The position numbers were made by a program, and so were the translations under genes. 64,000 nucleotides of DNA from Anisodus tanguticus (lineage: Eukaryota > Streptophyta > Magnoliopsida > Solanales > Solanaceae), in the NCBI GenBank assembly GCA_034509755.1, contig CM067546.1:10194970-10258969 (forward strand). The letters run 5' to 3'. A model generated the notes under the pieces. The model searched no databases. It saw only the letters and a list, made by a program, of their open reading frames with translations, and was not told the DNA's origin. Positions 44,131-56,087 of this stretch are shown in pieces. How positions within the stretch are numbered: position 1 is the stretch's first letter; each line of letters starts with the position of its first letter.

Positions 44131-46579
44131 TAAAGTTCCAATATTCCAAGACCCTATTCTTAGCCTAGCATCTCTCTTACCTTACTTACCCCCCCCCCCA
44201 TCTCTTGCCCCCATTCCTATATGAGAATATGACCCTAGTATACCATTAGTCACCAGAGCCACTAAAGCGGATATAAACAAATCAAAAGTTCACACTAAAA
44301 GGAGCAGGAATCAATACTATAGCATAAGTCCGCAAGAATGTAAAAGAAAGTCTAACTAGTATAACAATAATGATAGAACTATAGGTTAGAATGTAAAATT
44401 TAAGATTTAGTAAACGAAGCAAAAAAAAATAAAAAATTGCTACAAGGATGAGAGATTAAGAATCAGTAAGAGCGACCGGAGGTACTAGCTCCAGTTGGGT
44501 ATGGCACTGTTCACCGTCGTGACACTGCTCACCGGCATAAATTATTGGAACACCAATTACCAGCTCCAGTTGGGTAGAACCTATTTTCTACTGGAAACTA
44601 CTATAGAACACTGAAAAACACGGTTCACCGTTGGAAAGTATTGTTCACTATCGAAAAGTACTATTCACTGCCAGAAAGTACTATCACCGTCACTGGCTGC
44701 TGGATCTGTCTGTGCAGATCTGGCTGAAAATCTGTGGTGGCTGGTCAAAACAGGTGTTCTTACCGTTGGTTTCACATCGGAACAGATGGGGGATTGGAAG
44801 GTTGGGGGCTGGGAATTGGGTTTTGCTTTTGGGTTGGCCGAAAATGGTAGTGTTGAAGTCGCCGAAGATGGTGGTTCTGATGCAATCGTACCTCTAATAA
44901 ATGGATGATCTTGAACTAAAAAAAATTAAATCAAGATACTGAAATAAATAAAATCAAAATAACAGATGCGCAAAAAAAATCCAAGATCTGCAGTTTCCTC
45001 TTGTGCTCATTTTTCCTTTTAATTTTCTGTATGTTTAATATCAAATATTTAATTGAGATGAGTTTTCACATTGAATAAGTCTAAAATCAAAGGGTAGTCT
45101 AAATATATGGGTCTTGTTATGTCTTCCCTAACATAGATTTCTACCATTGGCCCATTGGCTAGACCTCGAGTAGTACTGCGATATTCAGAGAGGCAAGGCT
45201 CAAGTGTGATCATTGTGACTTCCGCTCGGCATCCAGGTAGGTTACATATTACCTACTAGTTAGACTTCGGTTAGCGAAGCATATGCATAGTTAAATTTTG
45301 TTGGAGAAAGCATGTAAGCCTTCATGTATGAAGTTGGGACAAATTACTTAGGTTGGTTATAGTTGATTGATTATGATTTGTTGCCTCTTTGTGGTTACTG
45401 GAATTATACGTAGTGTCATATTGTATTTGTGATGTAGATGTATTTTACTTATCTTGGCATGTTCATGAAAAGATGAAAGGAGTTGATATGATAATGATGT
45501 TATGATAAGTGTCCTTGTGTGGCATTACTGGGGATTAATATGTTACACTTGATATTGTCGTTGCATTGCATTCATCTTCATTTCTATGATATATTGATAT
45601 GACTTATGATTGGCGTAACTGTGATGAATGGAAAGGAAACATCTATGATACATATGACATACTATTTGTGTAGCCATCTCTATAATGTGTGATATGGAGT
45701 CGCTAACGGGGTGTTTGGTGGAAGAGTCATTCTAGGTTGTGTGATACGAAATGACTGGTACATAGACATCGCGGGTCCCATATGGGTCATGATTGCTGGG
45801 ACGATGATATATTCTTCCCGAAGCATGTATGTACGGATATTGAATATGGCCATTCCATCTGCATTGCATTGCATGTTTACCCATTATTACATTCTTCATC
45901 GAAGAATTCTCTATTGTTGATGATACATGTATTGTGATTATTCAGAGTAGAAGTGGGAGAACTTGGCAGACTTGGGTTTAGGTGCTTCACCATAGGCTGT
46001 GATTTGATTATCGACTTACTGTACTTAAGTAGTTATTCTTGTACTGTGATATTACTTGTACTTGATTGCGAGCATGTCTATCTTTCACTTCTTTTTATGC
46101 ATATGTTAGGTAGCTGTTGTCGGCCTATGATAGCTACCAGTACTTAGTATTTGTACTGATATTACCTTGCTACATTATTTATGATTGTAGAGCTTATGAC
46201 ATTGTCTACTTTATGATCTCTTGATTGATTCCCGCGGCTTGCTTCGAAGCATCTAGAGCGAGTTCATGGATACATGCGCAGCCTGGGTGTTCCTTTAGTA
46301 CTTGTCTCACTTGTTCCCGAGACTGTGCTATACTTACATTTTTATTCTCCTTTTTATGTGTATAACCTATATTTCGTATGTTAGTGGCTCTTGTACTGCC
46401 TTAGACCAGACTCCTTAGGTAGTGTTTGTATTTATGTACTTATGATATGATATGATTTAGACTCTCATTCTAGTAAATTCTTAGTTATGATTGTTGAATT
46501 AATTGTTAGGGGAAGGGTTCGCCTACCGAGGTGGGAAAAAGATAGGTGCTCGCGTGACTATGTGATTTGGGTCATGACA

Positions 46580-47560
46580 TATGAAATGGTTGATTATGGG
46601 AGATGGAATGTTGAGAAACTGAAGAACATATTGCCATGGGATATAGTACAACATATCACTAGTACTATTAAAACCCTAGTTATGCTAATGAGATGGACAC
46701 ACACTGGTGGCTACTAGATAGTAGAGGGGAATTTTCTGTCTCTGACTACATGGGAGTATTTGAGTTTAAGAGGGAAGGAGAATAAGATCAACAAGTATAT
46801 GTGTCAAAGACCTACCATTTAAGATATCTTTCTTTATGTGGAGGTGTTGGATGTTCAAGGTGCCTTTGGATGATGTATTGAAGAAGATGAATATCAACTT
46901 AGCATCTAGATGTTGGTGTTGTTCAAATCCTAATAAGGATACAATTCAATATTTATTTGCTAGGTCTTTTTCTGCTAGGAGGACATAGTCCTACTTTTCT
47001 TCATTTGTAGGTATTAACATTAAAAGACTCCAACTATAGCAGATCATAGTAAAATGGTGGCAACAACCTGTCAATGATAGGTTGAAGCCATTATTCTATG
47101 TTATAGTCTTGTGGGAACTATGGAAAAGAAGAAATGCATATAAACATAGAGAGAAGAAGTCTATGGGAAGATGCATATACCAGGTGTATGCCACAATTCA
47201 GAACCTGGTCAGGTTTAGGAATCTATCAATACAACAGATTCCTAATAGGTGGAAGGACATGATACAACTATTGGAAGGATACATAACTAAGGTGAAGATC
47301 AAGAATGTGTATTGACAGCCTCCCCCTATGGGTTGGAACTTGTGCAACACTGATGGTACATCAAGAGGCAATCCTGGGAGAGAAGCATATGGTTTTTGTG
47401 CTAGAAATGAAGAAGGCAACCTAATTTATGCAAAGGCTGAGAAAATAAGACATGTAACCAACAATGAGGTAGAAGCATTGGCAATTCTATAAGAAATCAG
47501 ATGGTGCAATAGTAATTAAATGGATAAAATAATGATTCATATTGATTCACAGGTCCATTT
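46580..47560 (+). mobile_element. L1-type LINE 3' fragment (zf-RVT and RNase H)
   Basis: YEMVDYGRWNVEKLKNILPWDIV is the usual W-x-x-x-x-L-x-x-x-L-P region before the zinc-binding domain (46654-46825, DTHWWLLD in-frame). Further on, VIVLWELWKRRNAYKH (from 47093) is the pre-RNase H linker. From 47332 a non-LTR RNase H reads WNLCNTDGTSRGNPG, FCARNEEGNLIYAKAE, TNNEVEALAIL and MIHIDSQ, with the acidic D-E-D residues kept. It has frameshifts and no 5' part (endonuclease and RT are missing). The LTR of copy 2 sits directly upstream. Confidence 0.85.
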
Positions 47561-47589
47561 AAATGAGTTTATGGATCCCGAGGTCCATT

Positions 47590-47790
47590 TATATGAATTT
47601 CAGATGAAAAAGTACAAGTCTGGAAACTTAGAGTTGGTTAGTTTGACTCAAAGTTGACTTGTGGCTAGATGGATTCGTTTTCGAGTTTCGTTACTTCCAG
47701 AGTTCTGGAGGGTCATTTATGACTTAGTCGAGTCATTGGTTCGCTTCCGAGGCAATCAAATGTATTTTATGGCCTTATATGTAAAGTTTG
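47590..47790 (+). repeat. short LTR fragment inverted relative to 50440-50640
   Basis: Contains AAAGTTGACTT, CGAGTTTCGTTACTTCC, GGTCATTTATGACTTAGTC and CAAATGTATTTTATGG, each of which has an inverse partner in the minus-strand LTR at 50440-50640. It is a piece of the same LTR family in plus orientation. Confidence 0.65.
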
Positions 47791-47859
47791 GATTATGGTT
47801 TTGTCCCAAACGATTCTTTAGAAAAGTACACAAGTATTCCTAAACTACGCAGTCTGGTT

Positions 47860-50774
47860 TTAACACATAAATCACCTTCCCATAACAGATACAGTTCAAC
47901 ACTTATCCATCTCAAATAATAGGAGTATTGTCCAATACATAAATCATCTTATACATAACAATTTCTATTTAACCCTTTAATAATTTCAGAACGCGAAAAA
48001 TTACATATCACATGAAGGAAATCAAGTCCACTACACTCTATCTAACGGCCTGGACCAAAAACTTAATCTATCCACATCACATCATTGGATCCCAGTATGG
48101 TCAATCGTACCCTTTTAAAGATATCAACTCATCACAGACTGTTCATATAAGCACATATCCAATACATACTCTACTTCACAATACTTTCTTGAGTCAACTA
48201 ACCTTATATTGCCTCTAACTCACAACCTCGTCAGATTAAAACATTATAACCCCTTTTTCCTACAACCTCTCAGTTATCCCTATCATTTTGAGTAAAGGAA
48301 CACGTTCACGAGTCCCTTCTTTTAAGATCAACTTAACACATATAACTCGCATAAAATGATAGTTATGCTACCAGGTACAATGTTTTATTAATGGTCTGAA
48401 CTTTTTGGTTAATCAATAAATTATCCTTTCAAGGACTCAATCTTTACTTCTATAAATAAGGAACCGATACAGATCTTATTGCTCACATTAGTTTACAATA
48501 GAAACACGAACTATTACCAATTCGTACTATCTAGTAGCATATAACAACAAACACATCCGCAACAATTAAGAATATGATGCAAGTGAAATCAATGCAATGA
48601 TATGAATATAATATGATGCAATGCACTGGCCATCTTTCAAACTTGGTACACACATGCTATAGTACTTTGCCATGTAGTCATGACCTATATGGGACCCGCG
48701 AAGTCCATATACCTCTCACAACTAGTCAGAAATACCTCGGTCTGGTTAGAGCACCAGACTTATTTGTTGAGGCATATCAATTTACATGGCTCACAACCAA
48801 CCGGAATGGTCCCTCGGTCTAGCTAGTATATCAATCACGGGCTCATTTTCGAGCCATATCAATCATCTATCATCGCAGTATTTCTGGACCATCTCATAAC
48901 AATATCATTACCTTTGTTTTCCGATCTCATTGGACCCACGACATTCCATACCACTCTATTTCAATATCAGCACAACATAAGTGTATAAATGCAACAGTAA
49001 TAAGGCAAGTAGTCATGAAGTATGAGATGCAATCAAGTTCAAGAGATGAATAACACTTGCCTCAGAATTATCAATAACACATAATTTCACGTAATCAGTC
49101 TTTCATGTCAGAAGGCACATGTGAGAAGTAAATTTAACAAGTAATATCAACAATGGCAACAAGCCCACATAATTGCGAAAAGCCCACATAACAGCAGCCG
49201 GGATCAACACTAAGGATGATCCCCCAAACTAGTTCAATGTCGCCCAAGCAAGCGCTCGTCACAGCTACTAAGGTGGGACCGCTAACACGCCTAATACCCC
49301 TCACTATTTATATACATTACATGCTTCAATCGAAGTCTTAAAAGAGTAAATAGTATCCTACCTCACGGCTGAGAAGGTGCCACGAACTCAATCACACGCC
49401 AAGGCCTTGCCTTTCCGTAGCGACTCCAAACGATCATAGTCTAATATCATAGATTCTACGTTAACACAGTATTCTACAACATACAAAAAGGTAAAACCTT
49501 TCAAAGAAACCGAATACCCGATCCCCAAATCAACCCCAGGCCCACAAGCGTAAAATCATAGATTTAATATTCTAAAAATGTCATAGCAGTCTAATAAGTC
49601 ATAATCTTAAGTTTAATAAGAAGTTAGTCATATTTAGGCCTTCAATTATCATAATTAACAAAAAACCCCAATTTGGAATAACCGTAGATTCACCCCCCCC
49701 CCCAATCCATAGAGTTAAATTAACGAATTGGACATAGCAATAGGTCATTCTATCATTACACAACTTATATATGAAATATAATAAAATAAAGATTCAATCA
49801 TGATCCCCAATTGCATGAATTTAGGCTTCTTTTTCGTAGTCATAAACCCTATGTTAAAGTACCCCAAACATGGAAATAAACCTAGATTGAATAACATAAA
49901 CATGAATAGGTAAAGAAAATGGGTTAGAACCTTACCCTAGAGATGAAGAACAATGAAGAGCCTCTAAAATCGTATCCCAACCGAGCTTAGGTCTCAAAAG
50001 ATGGAATATGAAAAAATGATTCGAGATGGGTCTTTTATTTTAGGTCTGATACAATGATTCCACTTCTACGGAATCGTCCTCACAAAAGCGGCTCACTTCC
50101 GGGGAAAATGGCCACAAAAGTGGTCTAACTTAATGCACCCAGAACTCGCAAAAGCAGAACAACTCTGTAGAGGTGGATCGCTCCTGCGCATTAAACACCA
50201 CAGAAGTGGACTATCCTAACCTTTCCCTAACTCACATCTACGGACCAACTTCCGCAGGAGTGGCTCCGAAGAATCAGCCAAAGCCCGTTAGTTCGGTACA
50301 CCAGAAACCGGCTCACCCGAGATCTCCTGGACGCAAACCAAATATAATACCCAAATGTAAACGACTCTACAAATTTGCTCACACACTCAGAATTCTCATA
50401 CGATCAAGTTAAGGTCTACTTTTCTACAAATTCACCCAAATTACTCAAATTTCATAATTTAGCAAATAAGGACCCAAAATACATTTGAATGCCACGGAAA
50501 GCAAACCAAAGACTGGACTAAGTCATAAATGACGTTTCGAACCTATCGGAAACGACGAAACTTGGAAATGAACTCATATACTCAAAAGTCAACTTTGAGT
50601 AAACTCCTTTCATTCCACAAAATATCAAACTTAAATTTTCTTTCGAAACCTATCTAACTCACCTAGGGAACCATGCTACCCACCCCGCATCATAAACCCC
50701 ATAAAGAGTCTACGGAAATTGTAATTTGGTCAAGTAAAGGTGTTGCACCAAAAATGATCGGACGGGTCATTACA
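47860..50774 (-). repeat. LTR of the Transposase_32 element family, copy 3
   Basis: The 5' end (minus) is clear: TGTAATGACCCGTCCGATC at 50774. The body is inverse to 10060-12000. The U3 part (50040-50290, plus-strand view) is a run of CGCAAAAGCGG/CACAGAAGTGG words. The 3' end near 47860 is approximate, and no primer site was found. No convincing gene lies in this 2.9 kb. A run of C (10) sits at 49694-49703. Confidence 0.65.
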
Positions 50775-50777
50775 AAA

Positions 50778-51500
50778 CCATCACGACCCAAACAGTAGGG
50801 CCGCGACGGGCACCCGGACCCCACCCGTCGGGTACCGCTAATAGTACAACCAACTTCTGAGCACAATTGAATACAGACTAAGATGAAAAAACATTATAGA
50901 AAATCTTAACCAGAAATCCAATTTTCATATATACATACCCACCAAGGTTGATAAGGCCACACAGGACAACTAACCACATGTCTATAAGCCTCTAAAGAAT
51001 ACATGACATCACAAAGACGGGACAGGACCCCGTCATACCCATATACGTATGCAGAAATACTTTACCACAACCAGACTGCAACTTTGAAACAAATAGAGTG
51101 CTCCAACATCGGCTGAACCAGCAACCTACTAGCGTGAGCCGTCACCTTCTTTAACTAAACCTGCGGCTATGAAATGTAGTGTCCCCCGACAAAAGGGAAG
51201 TCAGTACTACCGATGTACTGAGTATGTCAGACATGAACAATAGTACAACAGGAATATAACAACAACTGAAACATGAACAACCGACCAATAGTACATATCT
51301 CTAAGGGTCGTAATACATATGCCTAAATATCATTCACAATGCGGTATACATATACATCAGCCCCATTGGGCATCTTCCTTACCATAACAGCCTCTGTGGG
51401 CATCATTTCATGTCGGCCTCTGTGGGCATAATACGTCTAAATGTCATGCATAATGCGGTAAATACATATATACTGGCCACACAAAGGCATTTTCCTCTCC

Positions 51501-51540
<40 letters not shown>

Positions 51541-52714
51541 CCCTTAATCAGGCATCTTTCTTCATTAAGCCACACAGGATTTATCATTATCATATCCCAG
51601 CTGATCAGGTGGTCTGCGTTTCCCGTTTCCCGTCCCAATATACAGTCTTGGATAAAACATGAATGCAATGAAAATTAAGATGCATAAATAACAATAAAAC
51701 ATCTTGGGTGACACAATATCCTTGTACCTTCGGCTAACACTGTAAATATCAACATATTTTTTGCATGCCTCAATAAGGACTTAGATACATATTTAGACAT
51801 GCTTTTAACATAGGAATCAATAAGCCGAATATTCTTAACTTCTAAGAGTAGAACAATTTATGGAACAATATCACGGTTACGTTCCATTACATGGAACATG
51901 CCAAAAGAAAGAAATAATTTGTCTTAACATACCTTGGTAAGAACTCAAACTGGCAAAAGAGAACGAGAAGATTGCATCATCAAAGGCCAAGGCTTTGAAT
52001 AATGAGATAACCTTGCTTGAAAATATGAAATGGATTAAGGGGTATGTTACGTACATGTGATAAAAGAAGAGATGGAGAATCATAGGCTAGGCAGATTGAA
52101 GGGCAACCATCCTTAAGAGAAATTCAAAATTCTCTCGCTACTGCCTCATTTCTCGCCATTCCGAGCTTCATCCAAAAAGGACACAAATCACTTCTAAATC
52201 CAAATTGAAATGTTGCTCCACGAACTGCCACCTAACAATTATTAACTTAGTCACTCCTTAGTCACTTTGGGAAATCTGCCACCTATTATAATAATCCTTA
52301 GTCATTTAGTAGTCTTAGTCATATGCCACCTGTAATATCCCCCTCCACTTAATTAATCAAGTGACCTGCCTTCGTATAATTTATCAATCACACACATAAT
52401 TAATTTCTTGATCTCAATTCACTTAAATCTTAATAGCTTATAAGTCCTTCATATACTCAATGTCATAATTTTGTAATATGACACTAGTCCATAATCTCTT
52501 TATGCACACACCAAATTTATTTCCGCTCCCCGTTGTCACACTTGTTACGTCCAAAATTATTTAGGAGTTTAATCCTTTTATATACTAATCTCTTTATTAG
52601 CATACCTGAACATAACATAAGTTTTCTAATGCTCGGGGCTATTTACACATGCCAAGCGATTTTACATACACCTAACGATTCAAATCGTGATCCGAAAGTA
52701 CGGAATGTTACATC
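50778..52714 (-). repeat. 3' LTR of the deleted gypsy element
   Basis: Starts (minus) TGATGTAACATTCCG or TGTAACATTCCG at 52712-52715, after a polypurine tract (minus CTAAGGGGGGAT). Ends ...TTTGGGTCGTGA at about 50780. About 1.94 kb. Contains (AT)n at 51506-51536. Confidence 0.75.
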
Positions 52715-53641
52715 AATCCCCCCTTAGAAACATTCGTCCTCGAATGTTGGGGTGACATATCTAATCCTTGTCGCGTAACCAGCAAATACAACTACCTTCA
52801 TACATCACTACATCAGACCTCTCATACTCCCTTCCTGAACACCCGAGAATCGTCACCTTTGACCGAAGAGTTCATTCTATCCCTCCTCTACCATTAATCC
52901 TTATGCCGTTCTAGAATAATCACCATAATCTCATTCACCTTTATCCTTCTTGTTGTAATTCTTCGTTCTATTCATCACTAAGTGGAAAACATTTCTGCCT
53001 TGATACTTAATCATATCATTCCATTAAATATTTTCATATTCCCTACCACCATCCTCTAATTGTGCCATACTTCTCGTCCTCAATGGTCAGTCTAACACTC
53101 GTATTTACACTCAATCTAACTTCAATCTCCCTACTAATCATAATCCTTCTGGAAGAAGGTACTGCTGTAATCGTAAATATGATAAAGTCTACAAAGAAAA
53201 ATCCTTACAATCTCCTGCGTTTCGATGCTTAGTACTTCATTTACCTTACTAAACATTTTTCTTTCTAGGCTTACATTATTTCTTCCATCTTCCGTTTATG
53301 AGTGAGACAACTTCTCATAATCCTGAATTTTAACAATAATACTACCCCTTCTGGCGTATCAATCATCTTGGTAGAAATCGCTCAGTTACTGGCTACGAGT
53401 ACAAACTAACCGAAGTCTTTTTGGTAACTGGCATTACTGAAACGGTATAAGGCGCGAGTCGAACTCGAATTCCTAAGACTCAGCTCTACTGTACGATTTA
53501 TGAGATGAAAGAATAGAAACCATCCCTAAATGTCAGATAACCTCCTGTTTATAAGTATGGTGCACAACATACCCATAAACAAGACTCTACTAGACACGGC
53601 TTATAGACTTCTTAGGACAGACATGCTCTGATAACAAGTTT
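52715..53641 (-). other. internal region: pol end, deletion, gag start
   Basis: The minus-strand CACCCCAACATTCGAGGACG (52735-52755) is the last part of a chromovirus-type pol before the polypurine tract. No RT motif is found to its right. At 53430-53620 lies sequence between the primer site and gag. The primer site is at 53625-53636 (plus GCTCTGATAACA, minus TGTTATCAGAGC), one base from the initiator Met complement. Confidence 0.7.
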
Positions 53642-54370
53642 TTCACGACCCAAACTGTAGGGCCGCGACGGGCACCCGGACCCCACCCGCCGGGTACCGC
53701 TAATCATACAACCAACTTCTGATCACAATTGAATACGGACAAAGCCAAAAAAACATTATAAAAAATCTTAACCAGAAATCTAATTTTCATATATACATAC
53801 CCATACCAAGGCTGACAAGGCCACATATGACAACTAACCACAGGACACATGTCTACAAGCCTCTAAATAATACATGACATCACAACGACAGGACAGGACC
53901 CCGTCATACCCATATGCGTATGCAAAAATACTGTACCACAACCAGACTGCAACTCTGAAACAAATAGAGTGCTCCAACATCGGCTGAACCAGCAACCTAC
54001 TAGCGTGAACCGTCACCTTCTTTAACTGAACTTGCGGCCATGAAATGTAGCATCCCCCGACAAAAGGGACATTAGTACGACTGATGTACTGAGTATGTCA
54101 GACATGAACAATAGTATAACATAGATATAACAACAACTGAAACATGAACAACCGACCAATAGTACATATCTCTGAGGGTCCTATACATATGACTAAATAT
54201 CATGCACAATGTAGTATACATATACATCGGCCCCATTGGGCATCTCTCTTACCATAACAGCCTCTGTGGGCATCATTTCATGTCGGCCTCTGTGGGCATA
54301 ATACGTCTAAATATCATGCATAATGCGGTAAATACATATATACTGGCCACACAAGGGCATCTTCCTCCCC

Positions 54371-54408
<38 letters not shown>

Positions 54409-54919
54409 CCCTTAATCAGGCATCTTCCTTCATTAAGCCTCACAAGCTAGCCACACAGGCTTTATCAATATCATATCCCAGCTGATCAGGTGGTATGCGT
54501 TTCCCGTTTCGCGTCCCCAATATACGGTCTTGGGTAAAACATGAATGCAATGCAAATAAAAATGCATGAATAATAACAACACATCCTGGGTGACACAATA
54601 TCCTTATACCTTTGGCTAACACTGTAAATATCAACATTTTTTCCGTATGCCTCAATAAGGACTTAGAAACATATTTAGACATGCTTTTAACATAGGAATC
54701 AATAACACAAATATTCTTAACTTCTAAGAGTAGAACAATTTATGAAACAATATCACGGTTACGTTTCATTACATGGAACATGCCAAAAGAAAGAAATAAT
54801 TTGTCTTAACATACCTTGGTAAGAACTCAAACTGGCAAAAGAGAACGAGAAGATTGCATCATCAAAGGCAAATGCTTTGAATAATGAGATTATCTTGCTT
54901 GAAATTATGAAATGGATTA
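53642..54919 (-). repeat. 5' LTR of the deleted gypsy element, truncated
   Basis: Nearly the same as 50778-52050: both have GGGCCGCGACGGGCACCCGG, CTGAACCAGCAACCTACTAG, GGCATCATTTCATGTCGGCC. Its (AT)n run is at 54374-54404. The match stops at GGATTAAGG, 54919, where copia sequence begins; about 660 bases of U3 are lost. Confidence 0.8.
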
Positions 54920-55199
54920 AGGCTAGTATTTGAGTCCAATAAATTTGTAAACACTAAGAATGGCACTTTTGTGGGGAGAGGCTTCGTCTGTGAAGGTCTC
55001 TTCAAAGTTAATTCCATGTCTATAATGCGTCCAAGCAATAATATTAAAGCAATAACTCCATGTCTGTAATGTTAACTACAAGTCTATCCAAAGGTTGGTC
55101 AAGTTGGAGTTGTTGCCGTCTATCGACGTAATCCCTCAACATAAGTGTAAGGTGTGCATAGAGTCAAAACTCACAAAGCTTTATTTTTGATCCGTCGAA

Positions 55200-55905
55200 A
55201 GGAATACCGCTCCTCTAGAACTTATTCACATAGATATATGTAATTTGAAGTTTGCACAAACTAGAGGGGGGAACAAGTACTTTGTGACATTCATTGATGA
55301 TAGCACAATGTATTGTTACCTTTACTTGTTGAAAAGTAAAGATGAAGCCTTTGAAGCGTTCCGACGTTACAAAGCAGAAGTTGAGAACCAACTAAGCATG
55401 CGTATTAAATCCATTTGTAGCGATAGAGAGGGAGATTACGTAACGCCACTTGAGGAATATTGTGCTAATCAGGCATTGTTCATCAAACGATGGCTCCATA
55501 CTCACCTGAGTCGAATGGTATGGCGGAACGTAAGAACCGCACATTGAAGGAAATGATGAATGCCTTGCTCATCAAATCCGGTCTTCCCCAAAACATATGG
55601 GGAGAAGCCATCCTTACCGCTAATACGATTCTTAACAGAGTCCCACATAAGGGTAAGGACAAAACTCCATATGAATCATGGAAGGGAAAGAAAATCCACC
55701 TATAAATATTTAAAGGTGTGGGGTTGTTTGGCAAAGGTTGAAGTACCCAAGCCGAAGCAGGTCAAGATTGGGCCTAAGACTGTCGATTGCGTTTTCATCG
55801 GATATGCAAATAACAGTAGTGCTTATCGCTTCTTAGTACATAAGTCAGATATTCCAGATATCCACGGGGGTACAATCATGGAATTAAGGAATGCTCAATT
55901 CTTTT
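55200..55905 (+). pseudogene. copia integrase
   Basis: First Asp in LIHIDICNLKF, then KYFVTFIDDSTMYCYLYLLKSKDEAF. The second Asp region reads CSDREGDYVTPL and the Glu is in GMAERKNRTLKEMMNALL (a different frame from the second Asp). C-terminal part: YESWKGKK, YLKVWGCLAKVEVPKPK, GPKTVDCVFIGYANNSSAYRF. Frame changes near 55490 and 55690 and a TAA at 55703 break it. Residue set suggests a formerly active enzyme of the copia type. Confidence 0.85.
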
Positions 55906-56087
55906 AGGGTACTTTTCCTAGAAAGGAAAAAGACATAACCTCTCGCAAACAAAGTTATGAACAAACCTCTCAGGAACCGGGAGTCGTTGACTGCCCGGAT
56001 CTAGATAGTTCAGACTTAGTGGACTCCGAAGTGGCTGAATATCCAGAATCTAGTGTTCTAGAGTTTCAGAACTTGGAGACTCCCTAG

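Larger units (their letters stand above)
37331..44950 (-). mobile_element. RTE-clade LINE, split by a solo LTR
   Basis: On the minus strand this carries an apurinic endonuclease domain, then RT and the typical C-terminal block; the 3' end is a short UTR with a (TTG)n tail (plus strand CAACAACAACAAC from about 37331). These are RTE hallmarks, and the protein parts match the plant RTE family whose fragments are often labelled craniofacial development protein 2-like. The element is inactive (several frameshifts, mutated RT motif, inserted 3.6-kb LTR). The 5' UTR probably covers about 44235-44950, with repeats of AGTACTATTCACT-type words; its upper end is approximate. Confidence 0.88.
32073..46579 (+). 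mobile_element. composite LTR element with antisense Transposase_32 gene (copy 2), nested insertions
   Basis: The parts are a truncated 5' LTR (32073-32563), primer site, internal region with a minus-strand gene, a pol-end remnant (TTCGAACATGAACGATTGT, 36311-36329) and the 3' LTR starting at 36345. The 3' LTR is interrupted by the RTE LINE from 37331 to about 44950 and resumes to 46579. The LTR direction (+) is set by the primer site and by the position of the pol end. No gag, RT or integrase is present, so it is non-autonomous. Confidence 0.7.
36345..46579 (+). repeat. 3' LTR of copy 2, split by an RTE LINE
   Basis: Starts TGTGACAACCTATTTGG and ends GGGTCATGACA at 46579. The left piece is 36345-37330 (with CG words at 36500-36660 and a leader near 36730) and the right piece runs from about 44950-45060 to 46579. 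Flanks TCTGA (before) and TATGA (after) differ at one base and may be a target duplication. Total LTR length without the insertion is about 2.5 kb. Confidence 0.65.
50778..54919 (-). mobile_element. Ty3/gypsy element, internally deleted, with two LTRs
   Basis: Minus orientation. Direct repeats at 50778-52714 and 53642-54919 are the LTRs. Between them is only about 0.9 kb with a primer site, a gag start (ATGCCAGTTACCAAAAAGAC on the minus strand near 53430) and a pol end. RT, RNase H and integrase are missing. The 5' LTR is cut at 54919 by the following copia sequence. It is comparable to other non-autonomous, deleted nightshade gypsy copies. Confidence 0.8.

Noticed and set aside
48012..50412. 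Plus-strand frames in the minus-strand LTR
   Set aside because: Non-coding LTR sequence; the frames are short and do not match between the LTR copies.
51506..51536. (AT)n run as an origin or cruciform site
   Set aside because: The same run is in both LTRs of the deleted gypsy element (also 54374-54404), so it is an LTR microsatellite.
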